Origin: HRBIN30 sp964534275
GTDB taxonomy: Bacteria > Desulfobacterota > Binatia > HRBIN30
DNA: 64,000 bases
Direction: 5' to 3'
Assembly: GCA_964534275.1 (NCBI GenBank)
Contig: CAZHQG010000007.1
Span: 62,001 to 126,000 of the forward strand
Shown here: in pieces, positions 45,169 through 52,781 of the stretch
Position numbering within the stretch: the first letter of the stretch is position 1
Layout of the letters: each line of letters starts with the position of its first letter
Made by a program: the position numbers and the translations under genes
The notes under the pieces: generated by a model
Seen by the model: only the letters and a program-made list of their open reading frames with translations
What the model was told of the DNA's origin: nothing
Database searches by the model: none

Positions 45169-46875
45169 TCAGGAACGGCGGTCGAGCCAAGCAATTTCGC
45201 CAAGCTGAAAAGGATCGCGCTGTTGTTCTTCGCGGGAGCGACGGTCCATCACGGCTACCCGGCAGACCGTGGTTCCCAGCCGCAGAGCTTCGTCTGCTAG
45301 TCGCTCGGCTAGATACTGCAGAGCCGTGGTGCCACCCGTAAGATTCACGATGACCTCGGATGCTTCCAGCAAGATCCCACGTGTGCGTTCGGCGAGCTGG
45401 TCTGCCTCGCGGAACGCTTGATACGGATCGTCGAAAAGTTCCGTCGCCACCGTCGTCGGTGAAACGCTTGCAGCTTGCAAGGCTCGCCCCAGATTCTCGG
45501 CAGCTTCTTTCGAAGTCAGGACCAGAACCGAGTCCGGCTGCACATGTCGAAGTGCGGAAAAGAGCGCTCCAGGAGAACGCCCCAGTGGCGCGATGAGCAG
45601 GCGAGAGCGAGCTGGAAAGTGCACTGCGATGGCGCTTGCCCGATCGAGTAGGGAGCGGCCGAGTGCGAGGAGTTTCCCCATCCCCTCGGGCGTGACGCGA
45701 ACACGCTCCTTCTTCATACCGGCGTGAGCCAGAAGGTTTCGTTGCTCGGAGATCTTGTCCCAAAACGCAGCGAGGTCACGATGCAAGTCGGAGAGGCGAT
45801 CGGCATCGCACTTCGCTCGGTAGCTCAGAGCACTGAGAAAACGCTCGGCGGGTTTTCTCGCGTTCCGATAATCGAGCCAGTCCGCGATGTTTCCCCGTCG
45901 CCAAAGAATGACGTTCACCACCCACTCGCGCATGGCCTCGAGCGCGTTCGCGTAGTCGAAGTGCTCAGAGGCCCATTCAATGAACTGCCATTGCCGGCGT
46001 AACTCGGCTTCGTCCAACGGGACCTCGTGTTTCGTGGAGAATTTCTGGGCCACGGCCCAAGATTGAACGGTCTCGGCCAGCCCCTGCGCGGCAAGGACCG
46101 CCGCGTCCATTCGTGTTTCTGCTTGCTGCAATGCGTCGAGGAGATTGCGCGCCGCAAGTCCAGCCTCGATCGGCAGACCGTATGCCAGTACCGGTGCCAA
46201 TGCCTCCGCCGCATCTCGGATAATGGACACGTGCCGCCCCGAACGGGATTTTTGGCTTCCTCGCACGAACAGCGTGCGGACATGGCTGCGGAGGGCCTTC
46301 GCGAGCGACTGTGCGCGCCCGGTTTCCCGCAGGGCCGCCAAGGCTTGGTACCATTGCAGGAGCTCGAAGAAGGGAGTGACGTCGATGATCGGACACGTGC
46401 CGTCAGCTCCGCGGAGCTCGAAGGCTCCGTAGAACAATCCGCGCACGGATAGATCCCGCAAACCGACCAGATACGCCAGCGCGGCAAGATACAACACCGG
46501 TTGGTGCCGCAGCCCGAAGGTGAGGTCCACTGCAACTGCAGGTTGCGTTTCTACAGGCACGGCGTCGAGAATCGCCACTAGGATTTTGGTGATGTCGTCG
46601 GGTGTGCTGGCCTCTGGGACCGTCTGTGGTCGTACGTCCCGTACCCCAAGGTGACGGCATTCCGCGGCGAGATTCTCGAAACTCCGGTCTAAGGCCGTCT
46701 TCGTGCCGAGAACGCTAACGCAGATATGTGCCAACTCGTCGCGATCGAAAGCGAGCGCCAACGTGGCCACCGGCGCGAAGCAGGTTTCCCAAAATTTGCC
46801 GTTGTAGGCGTAACGCGCCGCCTGGTAGTTTTGCGTTCCAAGCGCCGTAAGAAGGATCGTGTTCTCCTGGTTCAC
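45169..46875 (-). CDS. TM1812-family CARF-HEPN CRISPR ancillary effector with extra C-terminal Rossmann domain
   Basis: The 568-residue protein starts (GTG at 46875) with the Csx2/TM1812 CARF pattern: ILLTALGTQNYQAARYAYNG, then VAVDLTFGLRHQPVLYLAALAYL and GLFYGAFELRG. The family DxTHG motif is here DLTFG. A helical part ends in a HEPN-type R-N-x-x-x-H (SEQRNLLAHAGM, about residue 377-382), a ribonuclease site in Csx1/Csm6 proteins. After it comes a second alpha/beta domain of about 165 residues (RLLIAPLGRSPGALFSAL; VLVLTSKEAAENLG; VIVNLTGGTTALQYLAERL) that looks CARF-like. It should bind cyclic oligoadenylate from Cas10 and cut RNA. The added domain could bind or destroy the signal. Last gene of the cas run, 11 bp after cas6. 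Confidence 0.8.
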   Translation of the reverse strand: MNQENTILLTALGTQNYQAARYAYNGKFWETCFAPVATLALAFDRDELAHICVSVLGTKTALDRSFENLAAECRHLGVRDVRPQTVPEASTPDDITKILVAILDAVPVETQPAVAVDLTFGLRHQPVLYLAALAYLVGLRDLSVRGLFYGAFELRGADGTCPIIDVTPFFELLQWYQALAALRETGRAQSLAKALRSHVRTLFVRGSQKSRSGRHVSIIRDAAEALAPVLAYGLPIEAGLAARNLLDALQQAETRMDAAVLAAQGLAETVQSWAVAQKFSTKHEVPLDEAELRRQWQFIEWASEHFDYANALEAMREWVVNVILWRRGNIADWLDYRNARKPAERFLSALSYRAKCDADRLSDLHRDLAAFWDKISEQRNLLAHAGMKKERVRVTPEGMGKLLALGRSLLDRASAIAVHFPARSRLLIAPLGRSPGALFSALRHVQPDSVLVLTSKEAAENLGRALQAASVSPTTVATELFDDPYQAFREADQLAERTRGILLEASEVIVNLTGGTTALQYLAERLADEALRLGTTVCRVAVMDRRSREEQQRDPFQLGEIAWLDRRS

Positions 46876-46886
46876 AGTTGGGTCGC

Positions 46887-47837
46887 TCAGCCGTTTTTGG
46901 GGACGCTCGGATCCGCGAGTTCACGCCTGGGCGAATCGCAGCCGAAATCGAGCTCGTAGCGGCCGAAACCAAAGGTGGTTGCTTTGCCGACCTGGGCTAT
47001 CGAGCCGAAGTGGAGCAGAGGCACGAGCTCATGCAGGGTGGGGCCACTGAGCCGGACGGTGCCGACGAGGCCTGGCCAGAGCATCCACCGCCGCTGTCGG
47101 CCGGAGTAACGACCGACGCGCACGACGCGAACGTTCGCAACCGACTGCAGCACCTTTGCGGCTGACGACCACGCTTCCAATGGTTGCGAGCCAGTACGGT
47201 CTAGGTGCGCAAGGAGAGCCGCCCGGCGGGCGATCGCGTCGATCAGCAGAGGGGCGTCCACCAACGACGCGATTTGCCCTTGGTGCTTTAGCCGCAAGGG
47301 CGTGACGAAGCGCAGGGTCACAGAATCGGGTGCCCTTCCGGTTGGCAGTTGCGCACTTGGCAAGGGCGTCAACTGCTCAAGTTCCAGAGTGACACGCGAA
47401 TCGCGAGCACCAAGACCTTTGCGACCCACACGCCGCAAGGCACGGCGCAAATGGTCCCAGTAGTCCCAAACTTTGCCAAGCGCCACGAGGCGGAAGCGAA
47501 TGCGGTTCCCTCGATGGACGACGATGGGCTGCTCGGTTGTCGGTACCAATGGTGGCTCGGGAGCGATCGCAAGCGGACGCGGGGGCTCCGTTGTTACACC
47601 GAGCTCACGAAGCGAGTCTAACTCTTTGGTTGGCGGCTCGAACAAAACAGGGTACGCACAGCTTGGTTCCGCCGGACAACCAGCACAATTGGGGCGCGCC
47701 TTGGCAATACAAACCTGGTCATAAACGGCTCGGGCAAGCGCGCCGTGCAGAGCCGTCGTCGGCAGCGGTGGCAGTTCGCCTGCACGCGTTACTTCGTACT
47801 GGATTTGCCACACATGCAGTCGGGGCAGGGCAGCCAT
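46887..47837 (-). CDS. cas6: CRISPR pre-crRNA endoribonuclease Cas6
   Basis: The 316-residue protein has a RAMP C-terminal domain typical of the Cas6 family with C-terminal signature LLHFGSIAQVGKATTFGFGRYEL and upstream VTLRFVTPLRLKHQG. An N-terminal Cys set (CIAKARPNCAGCPAEPSCAYPV) is common to this branch. It should cut the repeat RNA at the base of the CCCC/GGGG hairpin, leaving an eight-base 5' handle. The ATG at 47837 starts one base after the cmr1 stop; a GTG at 47846 is the alternative. The catalytic residues cannot be assigned with certainty. Confidence 0.9.
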   Translation of the reverse strand: MAALPRLHVWQIQYEVTRAGELPPLPTTALHGALARAVYDQVCIAKARPNCAGCPAEPSCAYPVLFEPPTKELDSLRELGVTTEPPRPLAIAPEPPLVPTTEQPIVVHRGNRIRFRLVALGKVWDYWDHLRRALRRVGRKGLGARDSRVTLELEQLTPLPSAQLPTGRAPDSVTLRFVTPLRLKHQGQIASLVDAPLLIDAIARRAALLAHLDRTGSQPLEAWSSAAKVLQSVANVRVVRVGRYSGRQRRWMLWPGLVGTVRLSGPTLHELVPLLHFGSIAQVGKATTFGFGRYELDFGCDSPRRELADPSVPKNG

Positions 47838-47838
47838 A

Positions 47839-48900
47839 TCAAACACAAGAGTGCTCGACCGATTTCAGGAACGCGGTCAGTGCTCGGTCCCAGTCGTTCG
47901 GAGGTTGTTGTGCGTAATTGCCATCGTACTTGAGCTTTGGTGGCTGCTCTCTTGGAACCAGCGGCCCGGCGGCACGCCACAGCAAAGGATGATACTTGCC
48001 ATTGATTTGAATCACTCGGATCTGCAGCAAAGATGCGGCGCGTTTCCATTTTTCTGGTAAGGCGCGCCCTGCAGGGTGATTGCCGAAACGGATTGGGAGC
48101 CCGAAGGCGGCTAGAATTTCCGGCCTGTGGATGTCTTTCTCGACCCGGAAATTTTGAAGTTCTTTCCCCACGTTGTCGAGGGCCTGCTCCCAAGTAGGAA
48201 AGCCATTCTTCCATAGCCGCACCGCCAGATCCTTCCCGAGATGCTGGTGTTGAGCATCCATGGGTGGCTCGAACCACTCGCGAATTTTTTTCCAGCCTTG
48301 CTGAAACCGCGCTTTCCACTCTTGTGGGCTCGCTGCACCGTGGGCAGGAGGCAGGTGCGCACACTCGGGCCAGCCGCTCCATTGGGTGAGGGCGAGGGTG
48401 CCGTAGCCACGCCGCGAACGGCTTCCCAGCCCGCCAAGATGGCCGAACAACCACAAGGAGGCAGCCCAAGCGTGGCGCACGCGCTCTTGGTTCTGCCGCT
48501 CTCGCGGTTGCCATTGCCAAGCTAGCCGCACTGGAACCGTGCCCTGCTCGGGAAGAATTGCCCTCCGATCATTGTTGCTAAGGTAGAACGTGTACCCCAG
48601 ATAAGCGGCACCTGATTCCTCAGCTCGTCGCGGGTTTAATCGCACTTCTAAGGACTCCGTGTCTTGGACCCACCGACGGACTTGCAGGGCGACAGGCGAA
48701 GAATGACCGGTGCCAGTGGTCGCGCCGAACACAAACGGTTCCCACTTCGCGAAGTCTCCATCGATCGCGCGGTACCACCACCGGAGCGCTCCTCGCAAGC
48801 TGAACGGCCGGATTTCCGACGCCCCGTTTTGATCCGCGCCCGCGCAAAACACAGGCGTTACGATTTGCAGTTTTGCGTCCAACACTGGCTGGTCGCTCAT
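47839..48900 (-). CDS. cmr1: Type III-B RAMP protein Cmr1
   Basis: The 353-residue protein shows the Cmr1 N terminus: LDAKLQIVTPVFCAGADQNGASEIRPFSLRGALRWWYRAIDGD in consecutive blocks, then FGATTGTGHSSPVAL and, in the second half, LGGLGSRSRRGYGTL, the Gly-rich RAMP loop. Cmr1 sits at the head of the Cmr complex near the 3' end of the crRNA. The ATG at 48900 follows a GAGGCAC ribosome site and leaves 10 bp after cmr6; an in-frame upstream start would overlap cmr6. Confidence 0.93.
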   Translation of the reverse strand: MSDQPVLDAKLQIVTPVFCAGADQNGASEIRPFSLRGALRWWYRAIDGDFAKWEPFVFGATTGTGHSSPVALQVRRWVQDTESLEVRLNPRRAEESGAAYLGYTFYLSNNDRRAILPEQGTVPVRLAWQWQPRERQNQERVRHAWAASLWLFGHLGGLGSRSRRGYGTLALTQWSGWPECAHLPPAHGAASPQEWKARFQQGWKKIREWFEPPMDAQHQHLGKDLAVRLWKNGFPTWEQALDNVGKELQNFRVEKDIHRPEILAAFGLPIRFGNHPAGRALPEKWKRAASLLQIRVIQINGKYHPLLWRAAGPLVPREQPPKLKYDGNYAQQPPNDWDRALTAFLKSVEHSCV

Positions 48901-48910
48901 GATGTGCCTC

Positions 48911-50215
48911 TTAGTGGCGGTAAACTCCAATCACGCGGTCGCCTTCCACTTCGAGCCGGAAGGGTGTTCGCTCGCGCCTCCAATGGTTCAAGCCCCCGGG
49001 ATTGATCCCGAACTTTTTTCGGCAAAACCGAATGGAGACCTCGTAGCTCGATCCGTCCGGGGCTTTGAACACGAGGCGATCCGCTTTCGAATCGAAGCTG
49101 TCGATTACAGCGCCTTCGATCGTTCTTTTCGTTGCCGGGCCCAACACTGGACCTGTTGTTGCAGCCTCCGCTCGCGCTTGTCCACGCGCGGTCGAGGAAG
49201 CCGGCTCATCAGTCGGCTCGATCTCGAACAGGCCGTACCCCGAGGACGTTTTTGCCCCTAGGCCCATGTCCGCTAGACCTTGGAGCAGGTACTTCTCGGC
49301 GTCGCGAAGCGCACTTTTGGCATCCTCGTTCCCAAGATTTCCTCGCGCCACCAAGGCGATTTCGAAACGGGCTCCAGGCTTAATGCGTAAAAAGGGGAGC
49401 GGAATCGGGTCCTCGCAGTCGTGCGGGATTGGCGATTTCCCTTGGTAGTAGTCGGGGTGGTGCGGGCTCATGACCTCTTGTTCCAGGCACCCGGCCTCTA
49501 AAGGGATCCCGTCGAGAAAGTCCACCTTTCCAGCCCAGCCCTTGTCGCCGCCTTCCCCAAAAAGCTCTTTGATTGGTGTCTCAGGGTCGGGCTGTTCCTT
49601 CGGCTCGTCCTTCCTTTTTGCGGTCAACCCCGCCAGTTCGTGCGTCGATTCGCTAGCCAACTCCACCTGTGGTACCCCGAGGATGCTCCGACGCATCGCA
49701 GCGCGGGCCAGGCCCTTGAGGCCGCTGCCCGGCAGGTAAGGCACTCCGTATGTGTGGTGCAAGCAAAACCCGAGTTCGAGGGGCGTGGGCGCTGCGAGCC
49801 AAAGCACACAAGGAGTTTTCGCTTTTACGACAAGGCTTTTCGCTCGTTCCCCGAAGGCTTGAAGCCACATCGTCCTTCTTGCGTGCCACGCATCCAATAC
49901 ATTGCTGAGTTTCGCGACCGTTACGCACGCCGCCCGGAAGGCTGCTCCTCTATCTGGCTTGAATCCCTCGCCCTCGCATTTCCCCTCGACAAACTTGGAT
50001 ATTTGTAATCCAGGGTGAACGACCGCCGCGTCCCTCACAAGCTTTTCGGTGCTTTTGGGCAGTACGTAGATCCTGCGATTCTCCCCGCCCCCGTTTCCAT
50101 GGCCGCCTCCTCCGCCTCCGGGGCGTCCACCTCGGCCGCCGCCTCCTCTGCCAGTCCTCGGCGGTCCCCCTCCTGGTCCCGGTCGATTTCCAATTCGCGT
50201 AGTCGGCTCAGCCAT
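48911..50215 (-). CDS. cmr6: Type III-B RAMP protein Cmr6 with Gly-rich N terminus and C-terminal extension
   Basis: The 434-residue protein contains the Cmr6 core: TPLELGFCLHHTYGVPYLPGSGLKGLARAA (consecutive blocks), GKVDFLDGIP, VMSPHHPDYYQGKSPIPHDCEDPIPLPFL and GLADMGLGAKTSSGYGLF. Two additions are odd. The first 45 residues are almost only Gly, Arg and Pro (GGGGRGGRPGGGGGGHGNGG). About 65 residues after the RAMP core look like an OB-type or small beta domain (GAVIDSFDSKADRLVFKAPDG). Typical Cmr6 proteins have about 300 residues. The additions may bind RNA; that is inference. Confidence 0.92.
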   Translation of the reverse strand: MAEPTTRIGNRPGPGGGPPRTGRGGGGRGGRPGGGGGGHGNGGGENRRIYVLPKSTEKLVRDAAVVHPGLQISKFVEGKCEGEGFKPDRGAAFRAACVTVAKLSNVLDAWHARRTMWLQAFGERAKSLVVKAKTPCVLWLAAPTPLELGFCLHHTYGVPYLPGSGLKGLARAAMRRSILGVPQVELASESTHELAGLTAKRKDEPKEQPDPETPIKELFGEGGDKGWAGKVDFLDGIPLEAGCLEQEVMSPHHPDYYQGKSPIPHDCEDPIPLPFLRIKPGARFEIALVARGNLGNEDAKSALRDAEKYLLQGLADMGLGAKTSSGYGLFEIEPTDEPASSTARGQARAEAATTGPVLGPATKRTIEGAVIDSFDSKADRLVFKAPDGSSYEVSIRFCRKKFGINPGGLNHWRRERTPFRLEVEGDRVIGVYRH

Positions 50216-50235
50216 GATCGAGGCCCCCTCTCACC

Positions 50236-50625
50236 TCAGTCGGCCCCTTGCTGCTTTTGGTCACCAGCTTCAAGTTCCACCTCGGCAAAGCGCTTGAGCC
50301 ACTGCGCTGCGCTGAGGGCATCGCGGGTTTTGCGACGCACGTTCTCAGCACTTTTTACGAGTTCCTTCACGGCATCGGCAGTGTTGCCCTGATTCCCCTT
50401 TAAAAGATCCAAGTGCCGTGCAAGCTCTGTCGCCAGTCTTTTCTGTTTGCCGTCGTAGAACAGCAGAGTTTGCGCCAAGCCGGAGCTTTGGATGTGCGAC
50501 GGCAACTTGCGAATGTGGCTGAGCAACTCTTTTTTATTGGCGTCTTTCGTTTCTTTCAAAGTGCGAATCGTCTTCAGCGCCCATTCGGCGCGTTCTTGCT
50601 CGATGTGCTTAGCCTTTTCCGCCAT
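50236..50625 (-). CDS. cmr5: Type III-B small subunit Cmr5
   Basis: The 129-residue, all-helical, basic protein (IEQERAEWALKTIRTLKE; HIRKLPSHIQSSGLAQTLLFYDGK; AAQWLKRFAEVELEAG) is the Cmr5 subunit, which lines the target RNA groove beside Cmr4. Length and the SGLAQTL/AAQWLKRFAE motifs fit the family well. It is 20 bp upstream of cmr6 and 29 bp downstream of cmr4 in the same operon. Confidence 0.93.
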   Translation of the reverse strand: MAEKAKHIEQERAEWALKTIRTLKETKDANKKELLSHIRKLPSHIQSSGLAQTLLFYDGKQKRLATELARHLDLLKGNQGNTADAVKELVKSAENVRRKTRDALSAAQWLKRFAEVELEAGDQKQQGAD

Positions 50626-50654
50626 CTTGCTCCTCCTTCCCTAAAGCGCGGCTT

Positions 50655-51593
50655 CTATGGCCAGAGCCGGAGTCGTAAGAATCCGCGGCCCACGGTTTCT
50701 TTTCCTCCGAACTGCGCCACTGGGTTCGTGTTCACGAGGTCTTGAACCCACATCCACCCCTCCGCGTCTTGGCCCTTTTTCTTCTTCAGGCGCGTTTTTT
50801 CGAGCCCGAGTACACTGTAAAGCAAGGAATCCGCCGGCAGATACTCCTCCGTCCACAGCGCGCCCTCCTGAACCGTTTTTTCCTCGGTGAGGCGCACGCG
50901 GGTCACGATCTCGGTTCCGTGGAGTGCTAGGTCCCCAAACACGTCGTCCGGAGCGATGACGAGGTTCTTCGGTAACAAGTCGTTCCAGTATTTCATCTCC
51001 TCTCCCGCGGGCAACACTTCCTGCAAAAGCTTGCAGAGCTTGTCCAAAGGTTTTTTCTCCACGGGCAACTCGATCTCTTCGATGAGTGCAGCGGCAAGGG
51101 GGAAGTTCGTATGGACCAAGCCCTTGTCCCCGCTGAGTTTCAGGCCCTCGTTGATCGCGGCGTGAATGTCACTGCGCCTGTCGGGATTGCAGTCGCTCGC
51201 GTCGCGCAGAAACCGGCTGAGCACGTACGGACTCGTCACCCAAGCAAACGCGGCCGCACCCACGCTGCGCACGGGCAACAGCAGGAGACGCGCGTCGCCG
51301 GCGACGAGGGACCCGGCCTCCAACGGCTCGCCGCCAGCGCCCTCAGGCGGCGGACTGCCAAACAGAGCCGTCGTGATTCCATCCTTCTCGTTGCCGTTCA
51401 GTCGCTCCGACAAATCTCGCAGCACTCCTTTCACGCCGGAGCCATGGATCGTGGGGAATCGCGTGTGTCGCTCTCGTTGGATGGGCAGATCCACCGCCCC
51501 TAACTCTGCCCCTGTGCCCGCGTGCACTGGAGTCTCCGCCAGCATCACGAGCAAGCGAGTGTCGAACATGCGTTGCGTTGTTTGTGTTGCCAT
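50655..51593 (-). CDS. cmr4: Type III-B backbone RAMP nuclease Cmr4
   Basis: The 312-residue protein forms the crRNA backbone and cuts target RNA every six bases. The N-terminal block VHAGTGAELGAVDLPIQRERHTRFPTIHGSGVKG (in two parts) contains D35, equivalent by position to the catalytic Asp of characterised Cmr4 proteins. Later come the Gly-rich AGDARLLLLPVRS and GRGFLRLRL. Target RNA cleavage should therefore be active. The gene has a Shine-Dalgarno-rich upstream gap of 21 bp from cmr3. Confidence 0.95.
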   Translation of the reverse strand: MATQTTQRMFDTRLLVMLAETPVHAGTGAELGAVDLPIQRERHTRFPTIHGSGVKGVLRDLSERLNGNEKDGITTALFGSPPPEGAGGEPLEAGSLVAGDARLLLLPVRSVGAAAFAWVTSPYVLSRFLRDASDCNPDRRSDIHAAINEGLKLSGDKGLVHTNFPLAAALIEEIELPVEKKPLDKLCKLLQEVLPAGEEMKYWNDLLPKNLVIAPDDVFGDLALHGTEIVTRVRLTEEKTVQEGALWTEEYLPADSLLYSVLGLEKTRLKKKKGQDAEGWMWVQDLVNTNPVAQFGGKETVGRGFLRLRLWP

Positions 51594-51614
51594 AAGTCCT
51601 CCTCTTCGAATCCC

Positions 51615-52778
51615 CTATTCCCAAAGACCGACCAGGCAGAAGCCGAAGCCAGCCGCTTTTTCCTCTTCGCGCTTGGCCAAGTTCCGGCAATGGAGCTCTC
51701 GGAGATCGCTTTCCGATTCGACGTAGAGCACCGTGCCAGGTGGGTAATAGGTGCGCAGTGTGCGGGGGCCTCGTTGGTGTTCGGTGCCGTTGCGCTTCTC
51801 GGCAACGAGGTGCCAGCCCCCGATTTTCACTGGTCTGCCCGCGGCAACGGCGTGCACCCGCACCGCGGGTTTACGGTTCTCCAGGGCGTCGATGTCGTCG
51901 GGATGGATCGGCCCAACGCACAGCAGCCGCGCGCGATGGAGCTCGGTCGATGCTGGGCAAGACGGAACCTCGGCTGCCTGCGGCTGCCGCACGCGCACCA
52001 AGTGGCCATCGGCCCCGAACCGCACGGCATGCCCGTCGATTTGGTGCCACGGGATATCCTGCCCTTTGTCGACAATGGGCAGCGCCAGCACGCGATCTTT
52101 TCTGAGTTGCACGGCGGTGCGGACGTAGAACCTCCCTTCCGCCACCGTGTTGCGTTCCGGGTCGATTTGAATCCCAATCCTCGGTTCGGTTTCGAAGTCG
52201 CTCTCTCCAGTGGCAGGATCCGGTACCATCATGGTGGGTGCGCCTTGCAGCCACTGGCCGAGGACTCCTCCGTCCAACGCTCGGATCCCGAGTGACTTTG
52301 CCGCGTGTTCTTCCAACCGGGGAGGAGGGATGAGAACGTGCGTTCTCCCCTCACGCATCGAACACGCGGTGCCTGTCGGCGGCTCGATCGCCTCGAGACG
52401 TTCGATGCGCCTTTGTCCGGAAACATCTTGGACTGCAATTAAGTCTGCCGGAACGGGCCAGCGAAGACTGAGGCGAGGTCCGTTTGGTCCTGTAGTTTGG
52501 ACCGCAGGCAAGACAGGGCCAATTTGAAACTTGGCTGCGCCGTGGGGCTCCCCAAGCACTCGTTTCACCAGTTCGAATTTCGGGTGGGTCGACTCGAGTC
52601 GTCCGTATTCCACTGCCGGCAAGCCGAGAAGCTCGCTCAAGGCGCCGCGCAGCGCTCCGAGCACGGTCCACGGCGGTGGAGGCCACACGAAATCGGCATG
52701 CACGACCCCGCCGATATCGAACGGCCGTGCAGAGCGAATGGAAAACACATCCAGTGGTTCGAGTTGCAGTACCTCCAT
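51615..52778 (-). CDS. cmr3: Type III-B RAMP protein Cmr3
   Basis: The 387-residue protein begins LQLEPLDVFSIRSARPFDIGG and continues with WPPPPWTVLGALRGAL, the conserved Cmr3 N-terminal region. It ends with the Gly-rich EEKAAGFGFCLVGLW. Cmr3 holds the 5' handle of the crRNA and contacts Cas10. The start lies three bases after the cas10 stop, so the two subunits are coupled in expression. Confidence 0.93.
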   Translation of the reverse strand: MEVLQLEPLDVFSIRSARPFDIGGVVHADFVWPPPPWTVLGALRGALSELLGLPAVEYGRLESTHPKFELVKRVLGEPHGAAKFQIGPVLPAVQTTGPNGPRLSLRWPVPADLIAVQDVSGQRRIERLEAIEPPTGTACSMREGRTHVLIPPPRLEEHAAKSLGIRALDGGVLGQWLQGAPTMMVPDPATGESDFETEPRIGIQIDPERNTVAEGRFYVRTAVQLRKDRVLALPIVDKGQDIPWHQIDGHAVRFGADGHLVRVRQPQAAEVPSCPASTELHRARLLCVGPIHPDDIDALENRKPAVRVHAVAAGRPVKIGGWHLVAEKRNGTEHQRGPRTLRTYYPPGTVLYVESESDLRELHCRNLAKREEEKAAGFGFCLVGLWE

Positions 52779-52781
52779 GAC

